The position numbers were made by a program, and so were the translations under genes. Shown piece by piece: positions 1-8,853 of a DNA stretch of 64,000 nucleotides. Under the pieces are notes generated by a model. That model saw nothing but the letters and a program-made list of their open reading frames with translations. It ran no database searches and was not told the DNA's origin. Source of the stretch: Pseudomonas bubulae (lineage in GTDB: Bacteria; Pseudomonadota; Gammaproteobacteria; Pseudomonadales; Pseudomonadaceae); contig NZ_CP146077.1 of assembly GCF_037023725.1 (NCBI RefSeq), forward strand, positions 3,757,001-3,821,000, in the 5' to 3' direction. The stretch's first letter is position 1. Every line of letters starts with the position of its first letter.

Positions 1-230
1 AGCGCTATCCAGGTGAAGGTGCGTTTTGATTACTGGCAGGATATTGTCTGTTCTACGTTCGCGCTCACTGCCAAAAGTAAGCTGTCCGATGCTCCATTCG
101 ACGGGTCTTTAGACGTCACGATATACGGACTGCTCCGGTAGATCCAAGTCGCTACCAAGGAAGCCCGATTACGAGTGCACGCAGGTGGGGCACTTATCGC
201 AGTAACTGCTGCAAGATGATTTTCATCATC
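1..230. other. Left-edge stretch without a recognisable gene
   Basis: No convincing reading frame is visible between the window edge and the end of mcrC. Bases from about 166 to 219 form one copy of a short repeat whose partner lies at about 6780-6833. Read on the minus strand, the repeat ends in the peptide IILQQLLR followed by a stop, so it may be the 3' tip of a decayed gene. Confidence 0.5.
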
Positions 231-1502
231 TCAATATTCAGCAAACAAACTCAGTACATGAGTATCAAGCAAACACTCCGCCTCCATATCAAACGGCAGT
301 ACCCATAACCTTAAGCCACCGCCAAAATCAAATGGGGCCAACGCTTGTTGGAAATCCGCGCGACGTGGATAGATCAAGACTAACTCGCCGCGTCCCTGCA
401 GGTATTTCTGGCCATAGGCAAACAATTGATAGAAATCACTTTGGCTTAATCCGTATTTCTTGTCACGGTCGGTCGCACTCAGTCGTTTCCATTTGCTGTC
501 TAGCACCCAACTTTGCCCGCCCTTGCGCACCAGCAAGTCCGGTTCAAGACGAAACATTCGCCCATCCTGGTGCTCACATAAAAACTCACTGGCCGCTTGA
601 GCCGTGAGCTTTGCGCCAGGGGGCAATGAACGCCGTAACCAGGCCTCAACATAGCGCTCGAATAGCTTCTCCATTGGGAATAACAAGCTAATCCCCTGCC
701 ACTCGCCCGCGACTGCAATCGGCATCTGCTGGTTAAGAATTAGCTCGCACCAGGGTTTAATGGGCTGGTAATGGGCCATCAACCGATCAGTACGCCAAGC
801 CCGAAAATCATCACAGACTGATTGGCTAGCAGGTACCCCGTGTAAGACACCACGCAACTCATGGCTCAATCGCCAGTTGGCGGGATCCTGAGTCGTGTGG
901 CAAACGCGTTCAAGGGCCAGCTTGAGCAACCGATTCTCCGCACGATCGGCAACAAAAATATCATGGCGCACTTGAAAAAAATGCTGGCGCGCCGGTGGCT
1001 GACGCATCTGCGCAACCACGTTAAGTTGCCCCCGAAGATAGCGCTGCTCTTCTTCGACACGCTGATAATCAAAACGCATGCCGCGTTTGATCAGATGATC
1101 TAGCGCGGCGAGAAACTGTCCCATCACCCATTCGGACAGGGGCGCGTCGTAAACCTCCAGCGCAGTAGGACTGACTTCGCGGGGTTTCAAGTTAAGTGAT
1201 CGCTGGATCAACCGTCGCAGCAACGCTCGGCTTTGGACCTCACAGTCGCCACTGTCAAAGTGCTTGGGCAAAATTTCCAAACGCGTGCCGCAAGGCGTTT
1301 CCAACACCCCGACATAGCTATCAAGTTTGAGCCAGCGACGCCCTTCCACTTGCACCAAGGCTGCGCCAGCTCGACTAAACGACGCACTTTGCTGACATAA
1401 CCAATCAAACGCACTGGCAGACACTTGAGCCCTGTCGAGTGTTGGCTCCACAGCATCCACCGTTAGCCTCGCATATTCGCGCACCGTGATTAACGTGCTC
1501 AC
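231..1502 (-). CDS. mcrC: McrC-type nuclease subunit of an McrBC restriction system
   Basis: This 423-aa protein looks like McrC, the PD-(D/E)XK endonuclease subunit that cuts DNA when recruited by the McrB GTPase at modified cytosines. The nuclease core is visible near residues 315-335, with a conserved Asp in RLEPDLL followed about 15 residues later by the DSKWK signature (D..D-x-K), and a downstream QLFAYGQKY motif of the family. The GTG start overlaps the mcrB stop in a GTGA arrangement, so the two are translationally coupled, as expected for subunits of one complex. Length fits the family. A short repeat begins immediately after the stop. The N-terminal about 150 residues are the part contacting McrB in known homologues. 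Confidence 0.88.
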   Translation of the reverse strand: MSTLITVREYARLTVDAVEPTLDRAQVSASAFDWLCQQSASFSRAGAALVQVEGRRWLKLDSYVGVLETPCGTRLEILPKHFDSGDCEVQSRALLRRLIQRSLNLKPREVSPTALEVYDAPLSEWVMGQFLAALDHLIKRGMRFDYQRVEEEQRYLRGQLNVVAQMRQPPARQHFFQVRHDIFVADRAENRLLKLALERVCHTTQDPANWRLSHELRGVLHGVPASQSVCDDFRAWRTDRLMAHYQPIKPWCELILNQQMPIAVAGEWQGISLLFPMEKLFERYVEAWLRRSLPPGAKLTAQAASEFLCEHQDGRMFRLEPDLLVRKGGQSWVLDSKWKRLSATDRDKKYGLSQSDFYQLFAYGQKYLQGRGELVLIYPRRADFQQALAPFDFGGGLRLWVLPFDMEAECLLDTHVLSLFAEY

Positions 1503-3898
1503 GCGTTACCGGCCTCGATGGCTTTCATCACCTTGCGTCCCAGCGTGCGGGTGTTGTGCTCAGAGCCCTCACTCGTGGTCAAGGGCACCCCTAACTGGCC
1601 CGCGACATCCCGCAGCGATGGCATTGCCACGGCTAAACATGCCCCCCCTTGCAATACCTCCGTGGTGCCACTGCTCAATTGTCGAATCGTCAGCGCACCA
1701 AACTCCACCTGGCGCACAATATTCGGCTTGGCATCAGTAGCGTGATGATCAATAACGCCCAGATAGGCTTCGGAACGTTCGAACGCCTCGCTATTAATAC
1801 TCCATGGCAGATTATGTGCTGTCAGATTGACCTCAGCACCGAATAAGGACTCAATAACTTGGTTCGCTTGGGTCAGAAAGCAATACTGCAGAGCTTTGCG
1901 GTGATCGTTCAAGACCCACTGAATGTGTAACCAGTCGTCAAAGAAGTATTCCTGCAACAGTGGCAGCACTTGTTGCCGAAAGATCGAGGCAAGCCGCTCA
2001 AGGCGCCGATCATCAATCAGCGGCATAAAATAGGCATGGCCTAAACAATGGTCGCGATCCAACAAAACCTCAATGCGTTGATTCATAACCCGCAGCAGTT
2101 GACCAACGTTGATCCCCTCCACGTTCACATGATCCAGTAACTCAGGCCTTGGAGGCATTTCCTGGAAGGTGAAACGCCGCCGCAGGGCAATATCCAAGCC
2201 TGCCAGCGAACGGTCCGTGGTGTTCATGGTGCCAATCAAATATACGTTGGAGGGCACGCTGAACGAGTGTTTTGAATAGGGCAGCACAACCGACAGCGCT
2301 TCGCCAGCACCGGCCCGCTTGGAGGGTTCAATCAATGTGATCAGTTCACCAAAAATTCTCGAAATATTCCCGCGGTTAATTTCATCGATGATCAGGACAC
2401 GTGCATTGGAAGGCTCATGACCGGGGAGTGGTGCCTCTCCCGGTATCACGCGATTCAACACATCCTCGACCAAAGCTGCCAAGAGGGTGTTATAGCCGTT
2501 AACCAAAAAAGGCTCTAGCTTAGTATCCGCGACCCGTTCAAATACGCGTTTTTCACGAATGTCGGTCAGCGTTATACGTTGCCCACGCACATAGTCGGCA
2601 AGCGTATTCACCACGCTCATGCCTATGGGCAAGACGTTATCATTGGGCTTTCGTAGTTCCACGACATCAGCCGACGCGCGGATCACTTCATAGCCTGAAC
2701 CGAATCGGTCCCCTGGTTTAAACGGTGGCGCTTGAACGCTAAATCCTGCAACGGATGCATCAGCGCCCAATAAAACCTTCAGTTTTTCGGTGTCAATCGA
2801 CCCCTCACGTAGCTGATAGATGGTCGCCTGGCTAAAGGTCTTGTTCATTAGCAACTCACACGGCAAAGACGGTGAGTAAACCCTCAGCCAATTGACCTGG
2901 CGGCACTGCCCATACGCCTCATCCGCATCGGCCCGCTTGATGGCTTGATAATCACTGGTGAACTCACCGATGGCGCGAAATTTGTGATTGCCATCGCTCA
3001 CCACAACCAAATCGCCTGGTTTAACTTTCAGCAGAAACGTAGCGACCGCTGTGATGTTGTAGGCATCGGGGGCCAGCGTATAACCGTCCTCAACAAAGCG
3101 CTGATGGATGGCATGGCGGTTCTCACAACCGGTGAAATCCACCTGATCACCATACCCTAACAACGCATAGCCATTGCTGATGCACTCATCATAGATATAG
3201 GCATCATCGCCCAAGGTATTGCCTAAGGACATTTTCCAAATGCGCCGACCGCTGATCTCAATCGGTGCCTGCGCCTGCTGAGTCACCTTCACGGCGGCTA
3301 CATCACAGAGGCTTTTAAACACACCATCGACTACTTCATAACGCAGTTGACCGTCCGCTCCGGTTTCCGCACGCAAACCTTCTACAAAGTCTTCGTAACT
3401 GAAACTCTGGTGAAACGTAACAAACCGGATCTGGCCATTCTGGACCAGCTCATCAAAACGCATTTTTAGCTCGACTCGATCATTAAAATGAGTCGATAGC
3501 CACTGAGGATCAAGAACCTTTAGCGCTGCTTCGATGGTTGCATAGGTTTTTCCGGTTCCAGGAGGGCCGAACAGGATCTGGTTGAGAGGCGGTGTTACAG
3601 CCGAGCTATCCATACCCCCCTCTCCCCCTTGAGCTAGAAAAGTTTGATATCTCAACCACTGTTTCAGACCGTTGTGTACATTGCTGCTATTAGTGTCGCC
3701 CATAGCAGCATGATTACCTTGCGGCCCATAATCCATACACAGTTGGTGTAACTCAGGAAGATCGGTGATCAGCAAAATATCCTTGCCACAGTGCCGGCTC
3801 ACCAGGTTCACACCCGTCAAGTAATTATTGGCTGTGTTTACGGCTTTACCTGACATGATCATCCAATCCTTGAAGCTCTTAGCGTCTACTGCACTCAC
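1499..3898 (-). CDS. mcrB: McrB-type AAA+ GTPase with an extra domain inserted in the motor
   Basis: McrB proteins are AAA+ GTPases that recognise modified DNA and drive McrC cleavage. Here the Walker A GPPGTGKT is at residues 111-118 and the Walker B region VLIIDEIN at 501-508, followed by the family signature IGTMNTTDRSL. The gap between Walker A and B is about 380 residues against roughly 75-100 in ordinary McrB, so a block of about 240 residues (219-460) is inserted. It contains a segment resembling an EVE/PUA-like reader (WKMSLGNT, then KPGDLVVVSDG and AIGEF). The first 90 residues look like a helical SAM-like fold. The GTG start at 3898 has GGAG eight bases upstream. The 799-aa length is larger than E. 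coli McrB. Confidence 0.85.
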   Translation of the reverse strand: MSAVDAKSFKDWMIMSGKAVNTANNYLTGVNLVSRHCGKDILLITDLPELHQLCMDYGPQGNHAAMGDTNSSNVHNGLKQWLRYQTFLAQGGEGGMDSSAVTPPLNQILFGPPGTGKTYATIEAALKVLDPQWLSTHFNDRVELKMRFDELVQNGQIRFVTFHQSFSYEDFVEGLRAETGADGQLRYEVVDGVFKSLCDVAAVKVTQQAQAPIEISGRRIWKMSLGNTLGDDAYIYDECISNGYALLGYGDQVDFTGCENRHAIHQRFVEDGYTLAPDAYNITAVATFLLKVKPGDLVVVSDGNHKFRAIGEFTSDYQAIKRADADEAYGQCRQVNWLRVYSPSLPCELLMNKTFSQATIYQLREGSIDTEKLKVLLGADASVAGFSVQAPPFKPGDRFGSGYEVIRASADVVELRKPNDNVLPIGMSVVNTLADYVRGQRITLTDIREKRVFERVADTKLEPFLVNGYNTLLAALVEDVLNRVIPGEAPLPGHEPSNARVLIIDEINRGNISRIFGELITLIEPSKRAGAGEALSVVLPYSKHSFSVPSNVYLIGTMNTTDRSLAGLDIALRRRFTFQEMPPRPELLDHVNVEGINVGQLLRVMNQRIEVLLDRDHCLGHAYFMPLIDDRRLERLASIFRQQVLPLLQEYFFDDWLHIQWVLNDHRKALQYCFLTQANQVIESLFGAEVNLTAHNLPWSINSEAFERSEAYLGVIDHHATDAKPNIVRQVEFGALTIRQLSSGTTEVLQGGACLAVAMPSLRDVAGQLGVPLTTSEGSEHNTRTLGRKVMKAIEAGNA

Positions 3899-4253
3899 AG
3901 CCCGTACTCCAAAATAGATTTTTCGATCTTAGTCGATACCTTTCAAAACACTACTAAAGTAGCTGCCACTCACCGCCAGATCGACCCACGCAGCTGTTTT
4001 GATCTGCCTGGCATGCACGGAGCGGTACAGAATAGCAATTGACACAGGATCAGCCTCTCGATCAATGAGCCGCTTTTTGTTAAATCGTCTGGCCTCGCAA
4101 TGTTCTCGAATAGTTTATGCATGAAGTACAACTGACCGTTAAGGAGTGTCATTCAAGGTTGCCGCACCGCTGCCACAGCACGTAGAGTCAGACATGAATC
4201 TCTCTGGCAGGCATATGGAGGGTATCTATAGCCTTGGCAACGGATGAGCAAAA
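3899..4253. other. Intergenic gap upstream of mcrB
   Basis: This 355-base gap between the start of mcrB and the start of the next gene on the + strand must hold the divergent promoters. I see no gene, repeat or clear operator in it. Confidence 0.4.
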
Positions 4254-5267
4254 ATGACTGAATCCCCCTTTCTCAAATACAAAGACGTGCTCATCAATGA
4301 TCACAGCGCCTCCGCCACATGCTTACGGTCGATCTTGCTGTCAATGCTCAACCCATGCCGCTACACGATAGGCGCGCATGATCTGGCGCAACTAAGCCCG
4401 GAGCATTTTGAAGCGGCTCAAGTCTTGCTGAACGTGTACAAGGACGGATTGGAGAATGATCCCGAAGCCAGGTATGCCCTCCAAGATATTGAACAGCGAT
4501 GGCCTGATTTTTTGAGGGTGCCATACGGTTTGCACCCCTTCCCAGACCCTGATTCAGTTTTCGTGCCCGATCAAGCTGACCTCATCGAGCACTTGCAGCC
4601 GTTCTTTAGCATTGATCTCAACGTGGTTAACCCCGAGTGGTCTGGGTATTTGACCATGCTAGGGCCGTTGGAGCCGACAGAACATCAGTTGGTCGGCCAA
4701 GCGACCGAAGAGACCCCGTGGCATTCTCCTCTTTTGCACACAAACTGGATTGGCTTCAAGCTCGAGGAGGGACGATACCGCCTGATGGGCGATCCGCGCT
4801 TTTTTTTCCTACATGGGGATAACGAGCAATTGAGCGACCCTTATGAGGACGCGCGAAAGAACTTGATTATCCATTATGCGGATCAAAAACTGGCCTTTGA
4901 TGCGGCTAAAAAAATGTATAACGACTCAGGTCGTTTATTCTCTCCATCAGCCTTGGCGCATAGAGTCCCCCTGTACGACGTTGAGCGGATGACCTTCGTT
5001 AACCAGATTGGCGGAGTAGCCGACTACTCAAAGCTCACAACTTCCTGCCTGACGCTTGGCTACGAAGTAAACGATAAAAGCGGTATCACCGCAGGATATC
5101 CATTCAGCCACGCTGGCCACCCATTTCACCACGTGGCCAGCGTACCGGCACACCATTACCAGAGCTGGGGGGCGGATCTGATAATGATGTTCTATGAGCC
5201 AGTGGAGCAGTTAGTGCTGTTCACATTTTATTGGGACAACAGCCAAGACAAAGGGCCTGGCGAATAG
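4254..5267 (+). CDS. Unrecognised protein, 337 aa, cytoplasmic
   Basis: I do not recognise this family. The protein is acidic, has no signal peptide or membrane segment, and is rich in aromatic residues and His/Asp in its second half (for example HFPFH-like and PVEQLVLFTFYWDNS stretches near the C-terminus). The C-terminal part, with QIGG and a closing aromatic beta segment, is faintly reminiscent of the YwqG/DUF1963 group, but this is only an impression. It is divergent from mcrB and convergent with the DUF4432 gene. A strong stem-loop follows the stop. Its position beside mcrBC might be chance; nothing in the sequence ties it to restriction. Confidence 0.6.
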   Translation: MTESPFLKYKDVLINDHSASATCLRSILLSMLNPCRYTIGAHDLAQLSPEHFEAAQVLLNVYKDGLENDPEARYALQDIEQRWPDFLRVPYGLHPFPDPDSVFVPDQADLIEHLQPFFSIDLNVVNPEWSGYLTMLGPLEPTEHQLVGQATEETPWHSPLLHTNWIGFKLEEGRYRLMGDPRFFFLHGDNEQLSDPYEDARKNLIIHYADQKLAFDAAKKMYNDSGRLFSPSALAHRVPLYDVERMTFVNQIGGVADYSKLTTSCLTLGYEVNDKSGITAGYPFSHAGHPFHHVASVPAHHYQSWGADLIMMFYEPVEQLVLFTFYWDNSQDKGPGE

Positions 5268-5302
5268 TCGCATTGTAAAGGCACATAAACCCATCTGTGG
5301 CT

Positions 5303-5335
5303 GTTCAAGGTCGCACACACCGGTGGACCTTGAAC
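5303..5335 (+). terminator. Stem-loop between convergent genes
   Basis: A perfect 10-bp inverted repeat (GTTCAAGGTC at 5303-5312 and its complement at 5326-5335) encloses a loop that itself contains the palindrome CACCGGTG. It lies 36 bases after the stop of the upstream gene and before the convergent DUF4432 gene. It lacks a T tract, so it may be a weak or bidirectional terminator. Confidence 0.5.
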
Positions 5336-5405
5336 AAACCGAGGAATAAGGCGCGAACATTTGGTCGAGGCTGCGCCATATCGGCCTACGGTGCTCTAGC
5401 CGGTG

Positions 5406-6620
5406 CTATCCCTTGGTCAGATCAACCAATGGCGTTTGCCGTACCTCAGTTTCCCGCCCACCCTGAATGTCGCTCACTCGCTTCAAAGCCTTATCAACAG
5501 CCACCTTATCCGCCAATAAGCTATAGCTAATGTGGAACTGCTTGTGTTCCTTCGGCCCAATTGTTGGTACCAAATTCAGTGGCCGCTGATAACGGCGGTT
5601 GTAGGAAAAACTTGTCCCCGGTTCCAAGCCGGTAACATAGCCCTGGCCTTGGGTATCGGTGTTTTTCCACAGGGAAAACACGGGCAGTGTCTGAGTATTG
5701 AAGCCGACTGAAACGCCCAGGCTGCCGGCCTTGTTATGCAACACGGTCAACGTATCGCCCTTGGCATCGCCATACGGCACCACGTTGTAAACCGTTTCGT
5801 CGTAGTCCTTGGTCGGTGCACGGTAGGTTTGCCAGTCGGGCAGATCGTTCTTGGCCTTGTCGTTGAACGGCGACACCTGTTTCACCGGTGCGGCGAAACG
5901 AGCGCCCTGCTCCAGGAACGGGGTGCTGAAGTTACTGTGATAAAGCGCCTGGTATTCCTTTGGATAGTCACCGTTGTTGGTTAGGGTGTCGTTGAGGGAG
6001 AACACTACGCTGCCGGGCTCGGTGACCAATTCGGTAGCGACGGAAAAATCGACCTTTTTGAACGCCTGCTCTTTCAGTTCGCCGCGCAGGGTGATGGCAT
6101 ACGGCGGTTTTTCATCGATATGCAGGGTGACTTTACTTGCAGGAATGTTAGCGGCCCGACCATGCAGGGTCAGCAGTTCGCCGTTGTCGACTCCTGGGTG
6201 GCCGACCCATTCGTATCCACAGCGGGTGACCAGCTCATTGAAACCTTCCAGCCAGCCCAGACCACCACGACCATTAAGCTCGATAAAGGACGGGTTGACC
6301 ACTTCCTTGACCGGCGAATCCCAGCCCATGCGCACATTACCTACCGAGGCCTGCAAGACGTTCATTCCGCGAGTAGGCACTACCGAGAGTTTCATCGTAC
6401 CGTTATCGATGTCCACAATGCTGACGCCCTCCTGCCGGCCACCGTGCAAGGTGCGCAAGGTGATGCTGAAGGGTTTATCGGTTTTTACGCCGAGTTGCTG
6501 GCTGCTGATCTGCCAGTTCTGGGCGCCATGGTCGGTGTCGAGCAGAACGTAATCCCAGGCCATGGCGTGGGAGGCAGCGGACAGTGTAGTGAGGGCAACA
6601 AAGAGTTTGAGCGGGGTCAT
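5406..6620 (-). CDS. Exported DUF4432 aldose-1-epimerase-like protein
   Basis: The 404-aa product starts with a Sec signal peptide (MTPLKLFVALTTLSAASHAMA, cleavage near AMA-W). The mature part matches DUF4432, a galactose-mutarotase-like beta sandwich family that is thought to bind or epimerise sugars. Family-type features are the VPTRGMNVLQA segment, NELVTRCGYEW, and the LHGRAANIPAS turn, followed by a carboxylate-rich segment (LEPGTSFSYNR). Location should be periplasmic. A perfect 22-bp LacI-family operator sits 38 bases upstream of the start, suggesting sugar-responsive repression, although no LacI regulator gene is in the window. It appears monocistronic. Catalytic residues were not verified. 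Confidence 0.8.
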   Translation of the reverse strand: MTPLKLFVALTTLSAASHAMAWDYVLLDTDHGAQNWQISSQQLGVKTDKPFSITLRTLHGGRQEGVSIVDIDNGTMKLSVVPTRGMNVLQASVGNVRMGWDSPVKEVVNPSFIELNGRGGLGWLEGFNELVTRCGYEWVGHPGVDNGELLTLHGRAANIPASKVTLHIDEKPPYAITLRGELKEQAFKKVDFSVATELVTEPGSVVFSLNDTLTNNGDYPKEYQALYHSNFSTPFLEQGARFAAPVKQVSPFNDKAKNDLPDWQTYRAPTKDYDETVYNVVPYGDAKGDTLTVLHNKAGSLGVSVGFNTQTLPVFSLWKNTDTQGQGYVTGLEPGTSFSYNRRYQRPLNLVPTIGPKEHKQFHISYSLLADKVAVDKALKRVSDIQGGRETEVRQTPLVDLTKG

Positions 6621-6657
6621 GGCAGCAGCCTTTCTTGGAATTGTGCCTTTTTATAGA

Positions 6658-6679
6658 CTTGATGAAACGTTTCATCAAG
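6658..6679. promoter_or_regulatory. Perfect 22-bp palindrome, LacI/GalR-type operator
   Basis: CTTGATGAAAC is followed directly by its exact reverse complement, with the central TGAAACGTTTCA core typical of LacI/GalR-family operators. It lies 38 bases upstream of the DUF4432 start codon, where it would overlap the promoter. Confidence 0.7.
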
Positions 6680-6726
6680 CTTTAAAACCGACCCAAAGCC
6701 GCAAAATACCCAGAAAAATCGGGGGA

Positions 6727-6748
6727 ACATCGAATATTTTTTCGATGT
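6727..6748. repeat. 8-bp inverted repeat, possible second regulatory site
   Basis: ACATCGAA and TTCGATGT are separated by six A/T-rich bases. The repeat lies 48 bases beyond the LacI-type palindrome, on the upstream side of the DUF4432 promoter. It could be a binding site or a stem-loop; no T tract supports a terminator. Confidence 0.35.
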
Positions 6749-6779
6749 CATCACCAGCACACTTGCTCCCAAATCAGAT

Positions 6780-6910
6780 CGAATATGAGCGCCCGCAGGT
6801 GAGGCACTTATCGCAGTAACTCCTGCAAGATGAACTTCACCCACTGCGGATCGGAAGCGCCCCTGATGCGCAGCCTGGCTGTTCCTGGCTCAATACCGAT
6901 CTCGGAAACC
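6780..6910 (-). pseudogene. Gene remnant ending in a short repeat, possibly IS66 accessory ORF debris
   Basis: Read on the minus strand, this stretch encodes a C-terminal tail (ARLRIRGASDPQWVKF then ILQELLR and stop) but has no credible N-terminus or ribosome site. The style of this tail, a hydrophobic strand followed by a short helix ending at LLR, resembles the end of IS66-type TnpA-like accessory ORFs. The last about 39 bases (6795-6833) recur at 181-219 with two differences. The family guess is tentative; that it is a non-functional fragment is likelier. Confidence 0.35.
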
Positions 6911-7083
6911 GATTCTATTGACGAAACATGGTTAGCGATAAAACAGCATAAACAATCACACACACTATTCCACCCAGCCAAGCTAAAGAACAGTACTCCC
7001 CTCCCCACCTGAAGTGCTACTGTCTTTATAAGTCGAGCACGGCGCACGACTTGTAAATCGAACTTCTCACAAGGACAAGCAAA

Positions 7084-7410
7084 GTGACAAAATATTACTT
7101 CCTATTCACTTATTCAATTTCTCCGACAGGAGATACTGACACTGCAGCCAAAGCAGCTGACAAAGTCAGAAAAGGGATTGCCAATATAGAAAATTCCGAC
7201 TGGAACAAACTCTCCACTGTTGAAACCACGTTCTCCGGCCGGCTGACACTGACAGCTGAAACGGTCTGTGAAAAAAGAGAGGAAGCAAGAGGCCTTGTCT
7301 GTCGTGAAGTGAAAGCCGTAGTCGACGCTCATAAAGCGTGCTGCGAGATACGTGCCGACATCTCTTTACTCGTCGACGGCCTCGGCCCGCGCATGGATAT
7401 CGTCATTTAA
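7084..7410 (+). CDS. 108-aa orphan protein, copy 1
   Basis: I do not recognise this family, but the gene is surely real because a diverged copy exists 20 kb away (27235-27561), with about 79 of 108 residues identical. The central block LSTVETTFSGR, the segment TAETVCEKREEAR and the tail LVDGLGPRMDI are nearly invariant. No signal peptide, membrane segment or metal motif is seen; the fold is predicted alpha/beta. Translation starts at GTG 7084, with AAGGAC about ten bases upstream. The 60 bases before both copies also share blocks, indicating duplication of a whole expression unit. Function unknown; the conserved acidic/basic core suggests a small binding protein. Confidence 0.65.
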   Translation: MTKYYFLFTYSISPTGDTDTAAKAADKVRKGIANIENSDWNKLSTVETTFSGRLTLTAETVCEKREEARGLVCREVKAVVDAHKACCEIRADISLLVDGLGPRMDIVI

Positions 7411-7440
7411 TTGCACGCCAGTCCTCAACCGGGTGCAATT
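7409..7440 (+). terminator. Stem-loop overlapping the stop of the 108-aa gene
   Basis: AATTGCAC at 7409-7416 is complementary to GTGCAATT at 7433-7440, so the stop codon lies in the stem. No T tract follows. The copy at 27235 lacks the same stem. Confidence 0.4.
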
Positions 7441-7790
7441 GAAAAGTAACTTGCAGCACTTCCCCTGCCCCTTCCCACCCAAGTCGGGCGAATTCAATAT
7501 ATATTGCCAGCACTTACCGGGACATACGTTTTTCGAAGGAAGAAAACACTGTAACTCAAACATGACAACCTGAACACCACCTGACAGTTACACCTAAATA
7601 TCCAAACTATAATTAATAAACATCGCTCCAACTTTCTTCACTCAAGATCGAGCCAGTAGTTTTGCATCTGAATACGATCTTCGGAGACGTAGTTACTTGT
7701 GTAAGTGATTTAAAAAACGGGTTTTGTCTGCAAGACTGAAGTAGCACGCAGCGGCTTGCTTACTCCTGATGCAGGCCCAACCCGTTTCAA
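7441..7790. other. AT-rich gap with no supported gene
   Basis: About 350 bases between the 108-aa gene and the LysR gene show only short frames with no ribosome sites. Short blocks such as CACCTGACAGT recur downstream of the second 108-aa copy, so part of this is duplicated flank. Confidence 0.4.
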
Positions 7791-8699
7791 TCAGCGAACC
7801 AGGCCTGCGACGAAATCAAGAAGCGCGCGAGTCTTTGCGGGAACATGATGTCGCGACGGGTAGTATGCATAGAGCGGAAAACGCTGCTCCGACCAATCGG
7901 GAAACAGCTGAACAAGCTGCCTGGAAGAGGTATATTCTTCAATTCCCAACTCGAACAACTGCGCAATACCGAGCCCGGCCAAGCATGTGCTATAGACCGT
8001 ACCCGGATCGTTGACGGTCAACATGCCCTGCGGCTTGACTGTGACCTTCTTGCGGCGCTGATGAAACTCCCAGGCAAACGGACGGCCGGTGACTGGCTCC
8101 CTGAACAGGATGCAGCGATGGTCCGAAGTCTCGAGTTCCATAGGGTCCTTGGGATGACCGAAACGCTCAAGATAAGCTGGCGATGCCATGGCCAAAACTC
8201 GCGTATCGAGGAGTTTTCTCGCCACTAACGACGACGGCTGAGGATGGCCGAAGCGGATCGCAATGTCGAAACCATCCGCGATCAAATCACCCAGGTCTTC
8301 CTTGCTGCGCAGCTCCATTTCGAGCTCAGGGTGGCTATCCATGAACGCGCCCAATCGGGGACCGAGGATCAGTCTCGCAAATAGCGGGTCCACGTTGACG
8401 CGCAGCCGGCCACGAACCTTTTGCGCATCACTGGCGGCGCTGCCTGTCGCCTCGGCAAGCGCATCGATCAGAGGCATCACCTCTTCGTAGAAACTGCGCC
8501 CTTCGTCGGTCAGCCTCACTGATCGCGTCGTGCGCTCGAACACTCTGATGCCCAATCTTGTCTCCAGGCGGGCTATTGCCCTGCTCACGCCAGATTGAGA
8601 CATATCCAGTACCTCAGCAGCCCCGCCAAAGCTGCGCGCATCAACGACAGCCGCCATAACGTCGACGCCTTCCAGCAACCGGGAACTTAATGCCCTCAT
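7791..8699 (-). CDS. LysR-family transcriptional regulator
   Basis: The 302-aa protein has the LysR layout: an N-terminal winged helix-turn-helix (RSFGGAAEVLDMSQSGVSRAIARLE, about residues 22-46, followed by the FERTTRSVRLTDEG wing) and a C-terminal periplasmic-binding-protein-like effector domain. Such proteins bind T-N11-A sites and respond to small metabolites. The ATG at 8699 has AGGAG seven bases upstream. It is divergent from the SDR-MFS-reductase-FAH operon, which it probably controls; a CGCAT-N7-ATGCG inverted repeat lies in the shared promoter region. The effector cannot be told from sequence. It belongs to the subgroup often found beside short-chain dehydrogenases. Confidence 0.9.
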   Translation of the reverse strand: MRALSSRLLEGVDVMAAVVDARSFGGAAEVLDMSQSGVSRAIARLETRLGIRVFERTTRSVRLTDEGRSFYEEVMPLIDALAEATGSAASDAQKVRGRLRVNVDPLFARLILGPRLGAFMDSHPELEMELRSKEDLGDLIADGFDIAIRFGHPQPSSLVARKLLDTRVLAMASPAYLERFGHPKDPMELETSDHRCILFREPVTGRPFAWEFHQRRKKVTVKPQGMLTVNDPGTVYSTCLAGLGIAQLFELGIEEYTSSRQLVQLFPDWSEQRFPLYAYYPSRHHVPAKTRALLDFVAGLVR

Positions 8700-8711
8700 T
8701 GATGACTCCTG

Positions 8712-8728
8712 CGCATGAATATTATGCG
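8712..8728. promoter_or_regulatory. Candidate LysR binding site
   Basis: CGCAT and ATGCG are separated by seven A/T-rich bases in the 154-base region between the divergent LysR and SDR genes. The position and interrupted dyad are typical of LysR autoregulatory sites. Confidence 0.45.
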
Positions 8729-8853
8729 TTCCATGCTATCGCATTATAAGGCCCGAAATCCCAACATTGCTCCAACGCTGAGCCGGCTACCCCATGCCGA
8801 CCCTACACCCCATTGAGGCCACCCCCGACGTGGCATTCACCGGAGCAATGACA

